From Roseovarius bejariae (GTDB taxonomy: Bacteria > Pseudomonadota > Alphaproteobacteria > Rhodobacterales > Rhodobacteraceae): a stretch of DNA of 64,000 nucleotides. The notes beneath the pieces were generated by a model, which saw nothing but the letters and a program-made list of their open reading frames with translations, was not told the DNA's origin and did not search any database. Within the stretch, counting starts at the first letter, position 1. Each line of letters begins with the position of its first letter. The stretch covers positions 434,001 through 498,000 of the forward strand of contig NZ_SZWE01000002.1 of the NCBI RefSeq assembly GCF_009669325.1. The letters are read 5' to 3'. The position numbers and the translations under genes were made by a program. Positions 55,270 to 64,000 of this stretch are shown piece by piece.

Positions 55270-55947
55270 ATGCAGACATTCGATTTGGAAGCCAATGGCC
55301 TGCGGGCCTTGAACGAAGCCTTGCAGGCGCAAAGCCAGCATACCAATGAAATCGCTTGGGAAGTGGTCAATCCACGCGGCAGCCATGCGATTGCCGTGGG
55401 GTTGGATGCGCCCATCGAGGTGACGGTCAAAGGATCGACCGGGTACTACTGCGCAGGCATGAACAAGCAAGCCACGATCACGGTGGATGGCAGTGCCGGC
55501 CCCGGTGTGGCCGAAAACATGATGAGCGGCGCCGTGATCGTGGAAGGTGACGCCAGCCAATATGCCGGGGCAACCGGGCATGGTGGGTTGCTGGTCATCA
55601 AGGGCAACGCCAGTTCGCGCTGTGGGATTTCCATGAAGGGGATCGACATCGTGGTGCAGGGTAACGTGGGCCATATGTCGGCCTTCATGGCGCAGAAGGG
55701 CAACTTGGTTGTTTGCGGTGATGCCGGTGATGCGCTTGGCGACTCGATCTACGAAGCGCGGCTTTTCGTGCGAGGAGAGGTGAAAAGCCTTGGCGCGGAT
55801 TGCATCGAGAAAGAGATGCGCCCCGAGCATCTGGAGATCTTGCGGGGCCTGCTGGAGCGATCCGAAATTGACGCCAAGCCCGAGGAGTTCCGGCGTTATG
55901 GCTCGGCCCGGAAGTTGTACAATTTCAACATCGACAACGCGTATTGA
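55270..55947 (+). CDS. mgsB: N-methylglutamate synthase subunit B, GXGXG domain (GlxC-like)
   Basis: A 225-residue single-domain protein equal to the C-terminal GXGXG beta-helix of large glutamate synthase. Repeating Gly-rich strands are visible (GSTGYYCAGMNKQATITVDGSAG, AGATGHGGLLVIKGNAS, GIDIVVQGNVGHMSAFMAQKG). It starts one base after mgsA, so translation is coupled. It supports the ammonia or methylamine channel of the complex. Confidence 0.8.
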   Translation: MQTFDLEANGLRALNEALQAQSQHTNEIAWEVVNPRGSHAIAVGLDAPIEVTVKGSTGYYCAGMNKQATITVDGSAGPGVAENMMSGAVIVEGDASQYAGATGHGGLLVIKGNASSRCGISMKGIDIVVQGNVGHMSAFMAQKGNLVVCGDAGDALGDSIYEARLFVRGEVKSLGADCIEKEMRPEHLEILRGLLERSEIDAKPEEFRRYGSARKLYNFNIDNAY

Positions 55948-55958
55948 GGGGAATCGAT

Positions 55959-57305
55959 ATGGCAAACGATCAAAAACACGCGATTCCGCAGACCATGCCC
56001 ATTCAGTCGGCAACCTTTAGTCCAGAGGTGAATGCGGAAATCCGGCGCGCGGCGGCGACGGGGATTTACGACATTCGCGGCGGCGGGGCCAAGCGGCGGG
56101 TGCCGCATTTCGACGACCTGTTGTTTCTGGGGGCCTCAATGAGTCGTTACCCGCTGGAGGGGTACCGCGAGCGCTGTGATACCAATGTGGTGCTTGGCAC
56201 GCGCTTTGCCAAGAAACCGATTGAGTTGGATATTCCGATCACCATCGCGGGCATGTCCTTTGGTGCGCTTTCCGCACAGGCCAAGGAGGCGCTTGGGCGC
56301 GGGGCGTCTTTGGCGGGCACCTCAACCACCACGGGCGATGGCGGCATGACGCCCGAAGAACGGGGGCAGTCGAAAACGCTGATCTATCAATATCTGCCGT
56401 CGCGCTATGGCATGAACCCTGATGATCTGCGCAAGGCCGACGCGATCGAGGTGGTCGTGGGGCAGGGCGCCAAGCCCGGCGGGGGCGGGATGCTCTTGGG
56501 TCAGAAGATTTCCGACCGCGTGGCAGAAATGCGCGATTTGCCGAAAGGGATTGATCAGCGCAGTGCCTGTCGGCATCCCGATTGGACGGGGCCGGATGAC
56601 CTTGAGATCAAGATCCTCGAATTGCGCGAAATCACCGGCTGGGAAAAGCCCATCTATATCAAGGTGGGCGGCGCGCGGCCCTATTTCGACACCACGCTGG
56701 CGGTCAAGGCCGGGGCGGATGTTGTGGTGTTGGATGGGATGCAGGGCGGCACGGCGGCGACGCAGGATGTGTTCATCGAGCATGTGGGCCAGCCGACGCT
56801 GGCCTGTATCCGCGACGCGGTCCGCGCGCTTGAGGATCAAAACATGCACCGCAAGGTGCAATTGATCGTCTCGGGCGGCATACGCTCGGGCGCCGATGTG
56901 GCCAAGGCCTTGGCGCTTGGCGCCGATGCGGTGAGCATCGGTACGGCGGCCATGGTGGCGCTTGGCGACAATGACCCCAAGTGGGAGGCCGAGTATCAGG
57001 AGATGGGCACCACGGCAGGGGCCTATGACGATTGGCACGAGGGGCGCGATCCGGCGGGGATTTCCACGCAGGACCCCGAGCTTGCCAAACGGCTGGACCC
57101 GGTGGAAGCGGGCCGTCGGCTGAACAACTATCTCAAGGTGATGACGCTGGAGGCGCAAACATTGGCGCGGGCCTGTGGCAAGAACCACGTTCAGCATCTG
57201 GAACCCGAGGATCTGGTGGCGCTGACCATGGAATCGGCGGCCATGGCGCAGGTGCCGCTTGCCGGGACCAACTGGTATCCGGGCAAGCCGGGCACGCAGT
57301 TTTAA
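55959..57305 (+). CDS. mgsC: N-methylglutamate synthase subunit C, FMN domain (GlxD-like)
   Basis: A 448-residue FMN-binding glutamate synthase core. It contains ITIAGMSFGALSAQAKEALGRGA, PGGGGMLLGQKISDRVAEMR, then GGARPYFDTTLAVKAGADVVVLDGMQGG and the FMN phosphate loop VSGGIRSGADVAKALALGADAV. In methylamine users it joins a methylamino group to 2-oxoglutarate, giving N-methylglutamate. ATG 55959 (MANDQKH) is chosen over an upstream GTG-type start at 55944. Confidence 0.83.
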   Translation: MANDQKHAIPQTMPIQSATFSPEVNAEIRRAAATGIYDIRGGGAKRRVPHFDDLLFLGASMSRYPLEGYRERCDTNVVLGTRFAKKPIELDIPITIAGMSFGALSAQAKEALGRGASLAGTSTTTGDGGMTPEERGQSKTLIYQYLPSRYGMNPDDLRKADAIEVVVGQGAKPGGGGMLLGQKISDRVAEMRDLPKGIDQRSACRHPDWTGPDDLEIKILELREITGWEKPIYIKVGGARPYFDTTLAVKAGADVVVLDGMQGGTAATQDVFIEHVGQPTLACIRDAVRALEDQNMHRKVQLIVSGGIRSGADVAKALALGADAVSIGTAAMVALGDNDPKWEAEYQEMGTTAGAYDDWHEGRDPAGISTQDPELAKRLDPVEAGRRLNNYLKVMTLEAQTLARACGKNHVQHLEPEDLVALTMESAAMAQVPLAGTNWYPGKPGTQF

Positions 57306-57376
57306 AGCCAAGAGACAAGGTGGGGGCGGACGGGTGCCGCCCCCTTTTCGTATCAACAGGGAAAGGACAAAAGACC

Positions 57377-58711
57377 ATGACGACTGATCTGGCAGCCTTT
57401 GCCGCCGAGCGCGGCGTTAAATACTTCATGATTTCCTTCACCGACCTGTTCGGCGGCCAGCGAGCCAAGCTGGTGCCGGCGCAGGCCATCGGTGACATGC
57501 AGGAGGAGGGCGCGGGTTTCGCAGGGTTCGCCACCTGGCTGGATATGACACCGGCGCATCCCGACATGTTGGCGGTGCCGGACCCCGAGAGCGTGATCCA
57601 ACTACCATGGAAGCCCGAGGTGGCCTGGGTTGCGGCGAACCCGGTGATGGAGGGCGAGGACGTGGCGCAGGCCCCGCGCAACGTGCTGCGGCGGTTGATC
57701 GAGGAGGCGGCGGGCGAAGGGAAGTACGTGAAAACCGGGGTCGAGGCGGAGTATTTCCTGCTGACGCCGGATGGCACGCAATTGAGCGACGAATTCGATA
57801 CCGCCGAGAAGCCCTGTTACGACCAACAGGCGGTGATGCGCCGCTATGACGTTGTGCGCGAGATTTGCGACTATATGCTGGAGTTGGGGTGGGGCCCGTA
57901 TCAGAACGATCACGAGGATGCGAATGGCCAGTTCGAGATGAACTGGGAGTTTGCCGATGCGCTTGTCACCGCCGACCGGCATTCGTTTTTCAAGTTCATG
58001 ACCAAGTCGGTGGCCGAGAAACACGGTTTCCGCGCGACCTTCATGCCCAAGCCCATCGAGGGGCTGACGGGGAACGGGTGCCATGCGCATATCTCGGTCT
58101 GGGATGCGCCGGGGGCGGCGGCCAAGACCAATGTCTTTGCCTCCGTGGCCACGGGCGACAGCCCCACGGCGGAACTGGGCCTGTCGGAGAAGGGGGCGCA
58201 TTTCCTTGGGGGGATCATGAAACACGCCAGTGCCCTTGCGGCGATCACCAACCCGACGGTCAACAGCTACAAGCGGATCAATGCGCCACGCACCTCCTCG
58301 GGGGCCACTTGGGCGCCCAATACGGTGACGTGGACGGGCAACAACCGCACACATATGGTGCGGGTGCCGGGGCCGGGGCGGTTTGAACTTCGCCTGCCGG
58401 ACGGGGCGGTGAATCCCTATTTGTTACAAGCGGTTATCATCGCGGCGGGCCTGTCGGGTGTGCGGTCCAAGGCAGCACCGGGCAAGCGGTACGACATCGA
58501 CATGTATGCCGAAGGTCACAAGGTGCGCGGTGCGCCGAAACTGCCCCTGAACATGCTGGATGCCTTGCGGGCCTATGACAAGGACAAGGGCCTGAAAGAG
58601 ATGATGGGGGCGGAGTTCTCGGAGGCTTATCTGAACCTGAAACGCAAGGAGTGGGACAGTTTCGTGTCGCACTTCAGCCGGTGGGAAAAGGACCACACGC
58701 TGGACATCTGA
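57377..58711 (+). CDS. gmaS: Gamma-glutamylmethylamide synthetase GmaS (glutamine synthetase family)
   Basis: A 444-residue member of the glutamine synthetase family. The catalytic landmarks are EAEYFLLTPDG, YQNDHEDANGQFEMNWEFADAL, NGCHAHISVWD and the ATP loop RVPGPGRFELRLPDGAVNPYLL. It lacks the adenylylation tyrosine region of GlnA. Its sequence style (MTTDLAAFAAERGVKYFMIS) and its place after mgsABC fit GmaS, which joins methylamine to glutamate; a GlnT-type glutamine synthetase is the alternative. It ends the operon, with a clear terminator. Confidence 0.83.
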   Translation: MTTDLAAFAAERGVKYFMISFTDLFGGQRAKLVPAQAIGDMQEEGAGFAGFATWLDMTPAHPDMLAVPDPESVIQLPWKPEVAWVAANPVMEGEDVAQAPRNVLRRLIEEAAGEGKYVKTGVEAEYFLLTPDGTQLSDEFDTAEKPCYDQQAVMRRYDVVREICDYMLELGWGPYQNDHEDANGQFEMNWEFADALVTADRHSFFKFMTKSVAEKHGFRATFMPKPIEGLTGNGCHAHISVWDAPGAAAKTNVFASVATGDSPTAELGLSEKGAHFLGGIMKHASALAAITNPTVNSYKRINAPRTSSGATWAPNTVTWTGNNRTHMVRVPGPGRFELRLPDGAVNPYLLQAVIIAAGLSGVRSKAAPGKRYDIDMYAEGHKVRGAPKLPLNMLDALRAYDKDKGLKEMMGAEFSEAYLNLKRKEWDSFVSHFSRWEKDHTLDI

Positions 58712-58729
58712 CAGGACCACATAGTGACA

Positions 58730-58757
58730 AGACCCGAAGCCGTGCTTCGGGTCTTTT
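58730..58757 (+). terminator. Rho-independent terminator after gmaS
   Basis: AGACCCGAAG and CTTCGGGTCT form a perfect 10-bp stem with a five-base loop, followed by three more T (TCTTTT in all). It lies 18 bases after the gmaS stop, between convergent genes. Confidence 0.8.
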
Positions 58758-58802
58758 GGCATGTCGGTATTTTGTCTGTGTCGCGTCGGTGGAAACGCCG
58801 GG

Positions 58803-59201
58803 TCAATCCCCCTGTGACTTGCCGTCCACCTCTTCGGCCAAAGACTCGGCCCGAGCGGCGATTTCGGCGAGGCTGTCGGTGACATCCGTTGGCACGACCG
58901 GAACCTCGATGGTCTTGGGCTCGGGTGTAGGGGCATTGCGGAGCTGATCAAGCTCGGCCTCTTTCTCGGCCATGCGATCCTCCATCGCTTTCAGCTTGTC
59001 CTGTAGTCCGGCGGTCTTGTCGGCCAGCATGAGGCCCGCCATCAAGAGCATCCGGGCCTCAGGGATGCGGCCGATTTGCGCGGCGAGCACCGAGGCCTCT
59101 TCATCGAGCATCTTGGCGGCGGATTGGAGGTAGTGCTCTTCGCCTTCCTGACAGGCAACGTCGAAGGTGCGGCCACCGATTTCAATTTGCACTTCGGGCA
59201 T
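58803..59201 (-). CDS. zapA: Cell division protein ZapA
   Basis: A 132-residue FtsZ-bundling protein. The N-terminal domain (VQIEIGGRTFDVACQEGEEHYL, then QSAAKMLDEEASVLAAQIGRI) is the ZapA globular head, followed by a coiled-coil (LQDKLKAMEDRMAEKEAELDQL) and an acidic Pro/Thr-rich tail that is longer than in E. coli. It overlaps the upstream coiled-coil gene by one base. The 6S RNA gene that often follows zapA is not present downstream. Confidence 0.88.
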   Translation of the reverse strand: MPEVQIEIGGRTFDVACQEGEEHYLQSAAKMLDEEASVLAAQIGRIPEARMLLMAGLMLADKTAGLQDKLKAMEDRMAEKEAELDQLRNAPTPEPKTIEVPVVPTDVTDSLAEIAARAESLAEEVDGKSQGD

Positions 59202-59701
59202 CAGGCATCCTCCGGTTGGGTAGCGTCGTCGCCGTCTGCGGCGCGTTTCAGGATTGCATCCATTTCCGACAGGATTGCGTCGGCTTCGGATTTGTCGGCG
59301 GCGCGTGAAGCGCGCAGACCTTCCAGTTCGGCCAGCATCGCCTTGTTGATAAGGTGCGCCTCACCCACGCCCTCGGCGTTGGCTTCGCGCAGGGCGGTGT
59401 TGTTGTCGCGCAATTGCTGATTGGCCTGACGCAGGGATTGCAGGGATTTGTCCAGGTCCTTGATCTTGTCGGCGCTTTCGGATTGCGCGGCATCGCGGGC
59501 GGCTTCGGCCTCGGACAAGGATTCCTTGAGTTTCTTTATGCGCTCTTCGAGTTGGGCGTTGGCGAGCTTCTCGTCCTCAAGCTGTTGGCGGAGCGTCTCG
59601 GTTTCGCCCGCTTCGCCGGTCTTGGTCATCCCGTCCAACCCTTGACCGATGCGATCAAGTGCTGCTGTGATGCGGCGTTGCAACTCGGGTATATCGCTCA
59701 T
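59201..59701 (-). CDS. Coiled-coil protein upstream of zapA
   Basis: A 166-residue protein that is almost entirely predicted coiled-coil (GETETLRQQLEDEKLANAQLEERIKKLKESLSEAE in register, residues about 30-110) with no signal peptide. Alphaproteobacteria commonly carry such a DUF4164-like gene between tkt and zapA. Translational overlap with zapA suggests a role in the division apparatus, possibly like ZapB, but that is inference from position and shape. The leader upstream is structured (59720-59801). Confidence 0.72.
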   Translation of the reverse strand: MSDIPELQRRITAALDRIGQGLDGMTKTGEAGETETLRQQLEDEKLANAQLEERIKKLKESLSEAEAARDAAQSESADKIKDLDKSLQSLRQANQQLRDNNTALREANAEGVGEAHLINKAMLAELEGLRASRAADKSEADAILSEMDAILKRAADGDDATQPEDA

Positions 59702-59719
59702 GTCCTGACCCCTTGCTTA

Positions 59720-59801
59720 GATGTTTCCGCCTTGGCCGCGAATCGCGGCAGGCCGAATTTGTGACCAAGTCTAATGCCTTCTGGCAGAAACCTGAAACAT
59801 C
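59720..59801 (-). other. Structured leader of the zapA unit
   Basis: GATGTTTC at 59720-59727 and GAAACATC at 59794-59801 enclose nested repeats: GCCGCG-aat-CGCGGC, CTTGG with CCAAG, and TTCTG-g-CAGAA. The structure would end 19 bases before the coiled-coil gene's start on the minus strand. It could be an RNA leader controlling translation, or a divergent operator with tkt. Confidence 0.4.
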
Positions 59802-59955
59802 GCATTAAGTGCTCGTGTTCCGGGCAATGGCCGCAGGTTTGGCCCCCCTTGCAGGCTTTTCCTGTGCAGGGCTTCTGCGGGGCGGTGTAGTGCTTGATCT
59901 TTGCCGCGCGCCTGATATGCAGCGGGCGAGATGGATACATAGCAAGGATGACCCC

Positions 59956-61971
59956 GTGGATATTGCTGCCCTGCGCTCTGCCAACCCTGACCACTGGAAC
60001 AAAGCTGCCGCCATTCGCGCCCTGACGCTGGATGCGGTGGCCGCGGCCAACTCCGGCCACTCCGGTATGCCCATCGGTATGGCCGATGTCGCGACGGTTC
60101 TGTTCGAAAAGCACCTGAAATTCGATGCCGCCAACCCCGAATGGCCGGATCGCGACCGGTTCATCCTGTCGGCGGGGCATGGTTCCATGCTGCTTTATTC
60201 GCTGCTGTACCTCACGGGGAACCCTGACATCACGCTGGAGGAGATCAAGAATTTCCGCCAGTGGGGCGCCAAGACGGCGGGCCACCCGGAGAACTTCCTT
60301 GTGCGCGGGGTCGAGACCACGACCGGGCCGTTGGGGCAGGGGATTTCCAATGCCGTTGGTTTTGCCATGGCCGAGGAGATGCTGCGCGCGCGTTTCGGCA
60401 AGAAACTGGTGGATCACCATACCTATGTGATCGCCGGTGACGGTTGCCTGATGGAAGGGGTGAGCCAAGAGGCCATCGGGCTGGCCGGGCGGCACAGCCT
60501 AGGCAAGTTGATCGTGCTGTGGGACAACAACAACATCACCATCGACGGCAAGGTGGAGCTGGCCGATCGCACCGATCAGGTGAAGCGCTTCCGCGCCAGC
60601 GGCTGGCAGGTGCTTGAGATCGACGGGCATAACCCCGAAGAGATCGACGCGGCCCTGACCAAGGCGAAAACCGGCAAACGCCCGACGATGATCGCCTGCA
60701 AGACGCATATCGCGCTTGGCCACGCGGCGCAGGATACCTCGAAGGGGCATGGCGCCCTGATCGACCACGACCAACTGGTCGCAGCGAAAGAGGCCTATGG
60801 GTGGTCCTATGGGCCGTTCGAGGTGCCCGCCGATGTGAAGTCCGCATGGGAGGTGATCGGCGCACGGGGTGCCGAGGATCGCACCGCGTGGGAGGCCCGC
60901 ATGGGCGAGGTGTCCGAGCGCCGTCAGGCGGAATTCACCCGTATCTTCAACCGCGAAACGCCCAAGAAGCTTTCGGCGCGGATCAAGGCCCTGAAAAAGC
61001 AGATCAGCGCGGAGCAACCCAAGGTCGCCACCCGTAAATCGAGCGAGATGGTTCTGGAAGTCGTGAACCCGATCATGCCCGAGACCATCGGCGGTTCGGC
61101 CGACCTGTCGGGATCGAATAACACCCAGTCGGGCGACATGACCGTTTTCGACACCGACAACCGCAAGGGCCGTTACGTGCACTGGGGTATTCGCGAGCAT
61201 GGCATGGCCGCGGCGATGAACGGTATGGCCCTGCATGGCGGTATTCGCCCCTATGGCGGCACCTTCATGTGCTTTACCGATTACGCGCGCCCGGCGATGC
61301 GTCTGGCCGCACTGATGAAGCAGCCGACGGTGTTCGTGATGACCCATGACAGCATCGGTTTGGGCGAAGATGGCCCGACACACCAGCCAGTGGAGCATCT
61401 GGCGATTTCGCGCGCCACGCCCAATACGATGGTGTTCCGCCCCTGTGACACGGTGGAAACCGCCGAAGCCTGGGAAATCGCGCTGACCTCGAAAGAAACC
61501 CCTTCGGTTCTGTCGCTGACCCGTCAAGGCGTGCCGACGCTGCGCACCGAGCATCGCAACAAGAACATGGTGGCCCAAGGGGCCTATGTTCTGGCCGAGG
61601 CCGAGGGCAAGCGTCAGGTGATCTTGATGGCCACCGGATCTGAAGTGGAGATCGCCATGCAGGCGCGTGAGGCGCTTCAGGCCGAAGGGATCGGCACGCG
61701 GGTTGTCTCAATGCCCTGTTGGGAGCTGTTCGAGCAACAGGACGAGAAGGTGCGCCGCCAGGTACTGCCCGCCGGCCCGGTGCGCGTGGCTGTGGAAGCG
61801 GCCGTGCGGCAAGGCTGGGATCGGTGGCTGTGTGGTGAACGCGGACGCGAGCAGAAATCCGGTTTCGTCGGCATGGACCGTTTCGGCGCCTCGGCCCCGG
61901 CGGGTACGCTTTACGAGAAATTCGGCATCACCTCGGAGGCCGTCATCGAGAAGGTGAAAGCCCTGCTTTGA
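59956..61971 (+). CDS. tkt: Transketolase
   Basis: A 671-residue thiamine-diphosphate enzyme of the pentose phosphate pathway. It has [16 protein letters not shown], the cofactor motif [33 protein letters not shown], and in the central domain [18 protein letters not shown] with the catalytic Glu. The GTG at 59956 is chosen because AAGGA lies eight bases upstream and [14 protein letters not shown] fits the family start; the frame stays open for 49 codons upstream. Divergent from the zapA unit. Confidence 0.95.
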   Translation: MDIAALRSANPDHWNKAAAIRALTLDAVAAANSGHSGMPIGMADVATVLFEKHLKFDAANPEWPDRDRFILSAGHGSMLLYSLLYLTGNPDITLEEIKNFRQWGAKTAGHPENFLVRGVETTTGPLGQGISNAVGFAMAEEMLRARFGKKLVDHHTYVIAGDGCLMEGVSQEAIGLAGRHSLGKLIVLWDNNNITIDGKVELADRTDQVKRFRASGWQVLEIDGHNPEEIDAALTKAKTGKRPTMIACKTHIALGHAAQDTSKGHGALIDHDQLVAAKEAYGWSYGPFEVPADVKSAWEVIGARGAEDRTAWEARMGEVSERRQAEFTRIFNRETPKKLSARIKALKKQISAEQPKVATRKSSEMVLEVVNPIMPETIGGSADLSGSNNTQSGDMTVFDTDNRKGRYVHWGIREHGMAAAMNGMALHGGIRPYGGTFMCFTDYARPAMRLAALMKQPTVFVMTHDSIGLGEDGPTHQPVEHLAISRATPNTMVFRPCDTVETAEAWEIALTSKETPSVLSLTRQGVPTLRTEHRNKNMVAQGAYVLAEAEGKRQVILMATGSEVEIAMQAREALQAEGIGTRVVSMPCWELFEQQDEKVRRQVLPAGPVRVAVEAAVRQGWDRWLCGERGREQKSGFVGMDRFGASAPAGTLYEKFGITSEAVIEKVKALL

Positions 61972-61997
61972 GCCATTGAGAGCGTTCCTGACGAAAA

Positions 61998-62028
61998 GCC
62001 GCCGACCCGTTGGGCCGGCGGTTTTTTC
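61998..62028 (+). terminator. Rho-independent terminator after tkt
   Basis: CCGCCGACCC and GGGCCGGCGG pair with one A/C mismatch around GTT, followed by six T and a C. It ends the tkt transcript about 30 bases after the stop. Confidence 0.85.
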
Positions 62029-62099
62029 TTGTGGTATCGGCAGTTGACCATGGGCGCGAGGCTGGGCCATATGGGGCCAGATCACAGGGAGGCATACCA

Positions 62100-63053
62100 A
62101 TGAACATTCGTTCCATTCTTTTCGGCACGGCAATCTGTGCCATGGCAGCGGCCCCGGCCATGTCGGAAACGCGGGTGACCTACAAATCGGCGAAATCGAC
62201 CTCGTCCTATTACCAGATGGCGGTGCAGATCGCCGAGGCGATGGAGACGGCATCCGACGGTGAAATCAACGTCACGGTCGAGGAAAGCCAGGGCTCGGTC
62301 CAGAACGTGATGGAAGTGCGGGCGCGCGGCGGTGATTACGTCTTCACCACGCCCCCGGTCTTGGTGAAGCTGGCACAGGGCGGCAAGGCGATGTTCGAGG
62401 GCAAGGGCAACCCGGCCTTCGACGACATCCGCGCGCTGTTCCCGATCCCGTCGCTGACCATGCATTTCGTGATGAGCGACGAGAGCGGCGTCGAGAGTTT
62501 CGACGGCCTGAAGGGCAAGACGATCCTTCTGGGCAAGGGCAGTTTCGGTGCGCGAGAGGGCGAGAAATACCTTGGGCTGTTCGGTGTGAAGGACGAGGTC
62601 GAGGTGGCCGACGTGGAACTGTCGAACGCGGTGCCCGCGCTCAAGAACGGCCAGATCGACGGGTTTGTCACCGCAGGCTCGTGGCCCGCGCCCAACGTGG
62701 TTGAGGCCGCAGCCTCGACCGGGGTGACGGTTCTGTCGCTGAGCGATGAACAGATTGCCGAAACCAAGCGCACCAAGCTGGTGATCCCGGCGGGTACCTA
62801 TGCGGGGCAGGATGAGGATATCGTCACCACCTCGCTTCCCGTAGTGGCCTATACGACCACGAAGATGGACGAGGACACGGCCTATACCCTGACGAAAACC
62901 TATTGGGAGCAGAAGGGTGATATGGCCGAAGCCGCCAAGTGGTGGGCCGGGGTTGATGAGGGCCTGATGGCGAATATCACCGGCAAGATCCACCCCGGCG
63001 CCGTGCGCTATTACGAAGAGGCGGGCATGAGCCTGACCGACGCACAAAAGTGA
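62100..63053 (+). CDS. TAXI-family TRAP transporter solute-binding protein
   Basis: A 317-residue periplasmic receptor with signal peptide (MNIRSILFGTAICAMAAAPAMS). The TAXI family pattern includes VTYKSAKSTSSYYQMAVQIAEA, GSVQNVMEVRARGGDYVF and GKTILLGKGSFGAREGEKYL. It delivers a ligand, in this family often glutamate or another dicarboxylate, to the fused TRAP permease encoded next. The ATG at 62100 follows AGGGAGGC. Its stop overlaps the permease start. Confidence 0.9.
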   Translation: MNIRSILFGTAICAMAAAPAMSETRVTYKSAKSTSSYYQMAVQIAEAMETASDGEINVTVEESQGSVQNVMEVRARGGDYVFTTPPVLVKLAQGGKAMFEGKGNPAFDDIRALFPIPSLTMHFVMSDESGVESFDGLKGKTILLGKGSFGAREGEKYLGLFGVKDEVEVADVELSNAVPALKNGQIDGFVTAGSWPAPNVVEAAASTGVTVLSLSDEQIAETKRTKLVIPAGTYAGQDEDIVTTSLPVVAYTTTKMDEDTAYTLTKTYWEQKGDMAEAAKWWAGVDEGLMANITGKIHPGAVRYYEEAGMSLTDAQK

Positions 63054-64000
63054 GCATCGGCATAAGCGATACCCCCGCGCCGCAGGGTGTGGCGCGGGCG
63101 TTCTGGGCCAGCTTCGCGCTGGCCTCTGTCGTCTTTCACCTCGGGTTGGTGTTTTCCGGGCTGGTTCCCAATCTGGTCAGCCGCCCCGTACACCTGATTT
63201 TCGTGCTGCCCTGGGTGCTGGTCTGGGGGCGGCAGGGCATGGCGTTGTGGTCGGGGCTCGCGCTGTGTGCCCTTGGCGTGGCGTCGGCGGCCTGGGTGGC
63301 GCTGAGCCACGACACACTGGCGGATCAATACGGGTTTCTGGAAGGCGATGTTCAGGTCTGGATCGCCGCCGTGCTCATATGCGTGGTTCTGGAGGCGGCC
63401 CGGCGGGCGATTGGCTGGCCCTTGCCGCTGGTGGCATTGGCGGCGCTCTTATATGGCCTCTTCGGGCAGCATATCCCGGGCCGTTTCGGCCATTCGGGAA
63501 CGCCGGTGGAAAGTTTCCTCGGCACGCTCACCATTGCCGAAGGCGGGCTTTGGGGCACGCTGACGGCGGTTTCGGTGAACGTGGTGGCGATCTTCGTGAT
63601 CTTCGGGGCGGTCCTGAACGCGGGCGAGGCCGGGCAGGGCTTCATGAACGTGGCCGCGGCGGCGGCAGGGCGGTTGCGCGGCGGGGCGGCCAAGGTTTCG
63701 GTTCTTTCGTCGGCCTTGTTCGGCTCGATCTCGGGCTCGGCCTCGGCCAATGTGGCCTCGACGGGCGCCATTACCCTGCCGGCGATGGAGCGTCTGGGAT
63801 ACCCCAAGCGGATCGCGGCAGCGGTGGAAGCCGTGGCCAGTTCCGGCGGACAGATCATGCCGCCGCTGATGGGGGCCGGGGCCTTCGTCATGGTGGAACT
63901 GACGGGCGTGCCCTACACGGGCATCATGGCTGCCGCCGCCTTACCGGCGCTTTTGTATTTCTGGGCGGTCTGGATCGGGATTGACGGCTATGCGCGGCGC
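63050..64000 (+). CDS. TRAP transporter 4TM/12TM fused permease, N-terminal part
   Basis: An open frame from GTG 63050, overlapping the receptor stop (GTGA), running off the right edge with 317 codons and no stop. The first 120 residues give four hydrophobic helices (FWASFALASVVFHLGLVF, LIFVLPWVLVW, ALWSGLALCALGVASAAW, WIAAVLICVVLEAA). The large DctM-like part follows with GSISGSASANVASTGAITLPAMERLGYPKR and SSGGQIMPPLMGAGAFVM, the TRAP fusion signature. This pairs with TAXI receptors. Another frame here (63247-63984) is open but is a shadow. Confidence 0.9.
   Translation, partial: MSIGISDTPAPQGVARAFWASFALASVVFHLGLVFSGLVPNLVSRPVHLIFVLPWVLVWGRQGMALWSGLALCALGVASAAWVALSHDTLADQYGFLEGDVQVWIAAVLICVVLEAARRAIGWPLPLVALAALLYGLFGQHIPGRFGHSGTPVESFLGTLTIAEGGLWGTLTAVSVNVVAIFVIFGAVLNAGEAGQGFMNVAAAAAGRLRGGAAKVSVLSSALFGSISGSASANVASTGAITLPAMERLGYPKRIAAAVEAVASSGGQIMPPLMGAGAFVMVELTGVPYTGIMAAAALPALLYFWAVWIGIDGYARR

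Noticed and set aside
58712..58802. 6S RNA downstream of zapA
   Set aside because: Only 91 bases separate zapA from gmaS and they contain the gmaS terminator; there is no room for a 6S RNA.
63247..63984. A 245-codon plus-strand frame near the right edge
   Set aside because: The TRAP permease frame from 63050 shows clear membrane helices and TRAP signatures; the other frame is Gly/Arg-rich nonsense.

Overview
The window is a high-GC chromosomal segment from a marine-type alphaproteobacterium of the Rhodobacteraceae (Roseobacter group). The evidence is a complete RcGTA-type gene transfer agent cluster, a sciP-ctrA pair, a Paracoccus-like sox cluster, an LpxI-type lipid A branch, an N-methylglutamate synthase/GmaS cluster, a DUF1127 protein and MocR, TAXI-TRAP and VOC genes. 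I see no insertion sequence, CRISPR array, rRNA or tRNA gene. Gene density is high and no gene is visibly broken; only the two edge genes are cut.

Layout. 1-4212: outer-membrane and lipid A cluster bamA(partial)-ompH-fabZ-lpxA-lpxI-lpxB. 4227-6219 (minus): mnmA and an MtfA-type peptidase. 6345-7448: sciP and ctrA. 7675-11885: ligA-recG. 12021-12143: a 40-residue membrane peptide behind a GTTC-N7-GTTC (LexA-type) box. 12410-21819: a mixed housekeeping block (cytochrome c, IscU/SufU-like scaffold, hisI, gluQ, trmFO, di-heme peroxidase, a crotonase-fold protein, thioesterase, DUF1127, MocR regulator, VOC protein, HNH endonuclease). 22232-36317: GTA genes g1 to g15, all intact. 36314-37989: DksA-like protein, cysE, small lipoprotein. 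38155-41894 (minus): pdhA-pdhB-pdhC. 42094-54210: sox cluster, with soxS-soxR-soxT on minus diverging from soxV-W-X-Y-Z-A-B-C-D-E-F on plus. 54375-58711: mgsABC-gmaS for monomethylamine. 58803-59701 (minus): zapA and a coiled-coil gene. 59956-61971: transketolase. 62100-64000: TAXI-TRAP transporter, cut by the right edge.

How the parts connect. CtrA is known to control GTA production in Rhodobacter, and here ctrA, its presumed antagonist sciP and the GTA cluster lie within about 16 kb. Near-consensus CtrA boxes lie upstream of both ctrA and GTA g1. The sox genes encode a full periplasmic thiosulfate-oxidising system. They have an ArsR-type repressor carrying the two cysteines expected of a persulfide sensor, and inverted-repeat operator candidates in three sox intergenic regions. 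Sox plus methylamine genes suggest a marine heterotroph that gains energy from reduced sulfur and methylated amines.

Unexplained structure includes: a three-palindrome GTACGA element present twice in opposite orientation (about 21.83 and 42.01 kb), tandem perfect hairpins ahead of the GTA cluster, a 24-bp palindrome in the ctrA leader, an operator-like palindrome at the pdhA promoter, and the SOS-box/membrane-peptide unit after recG.
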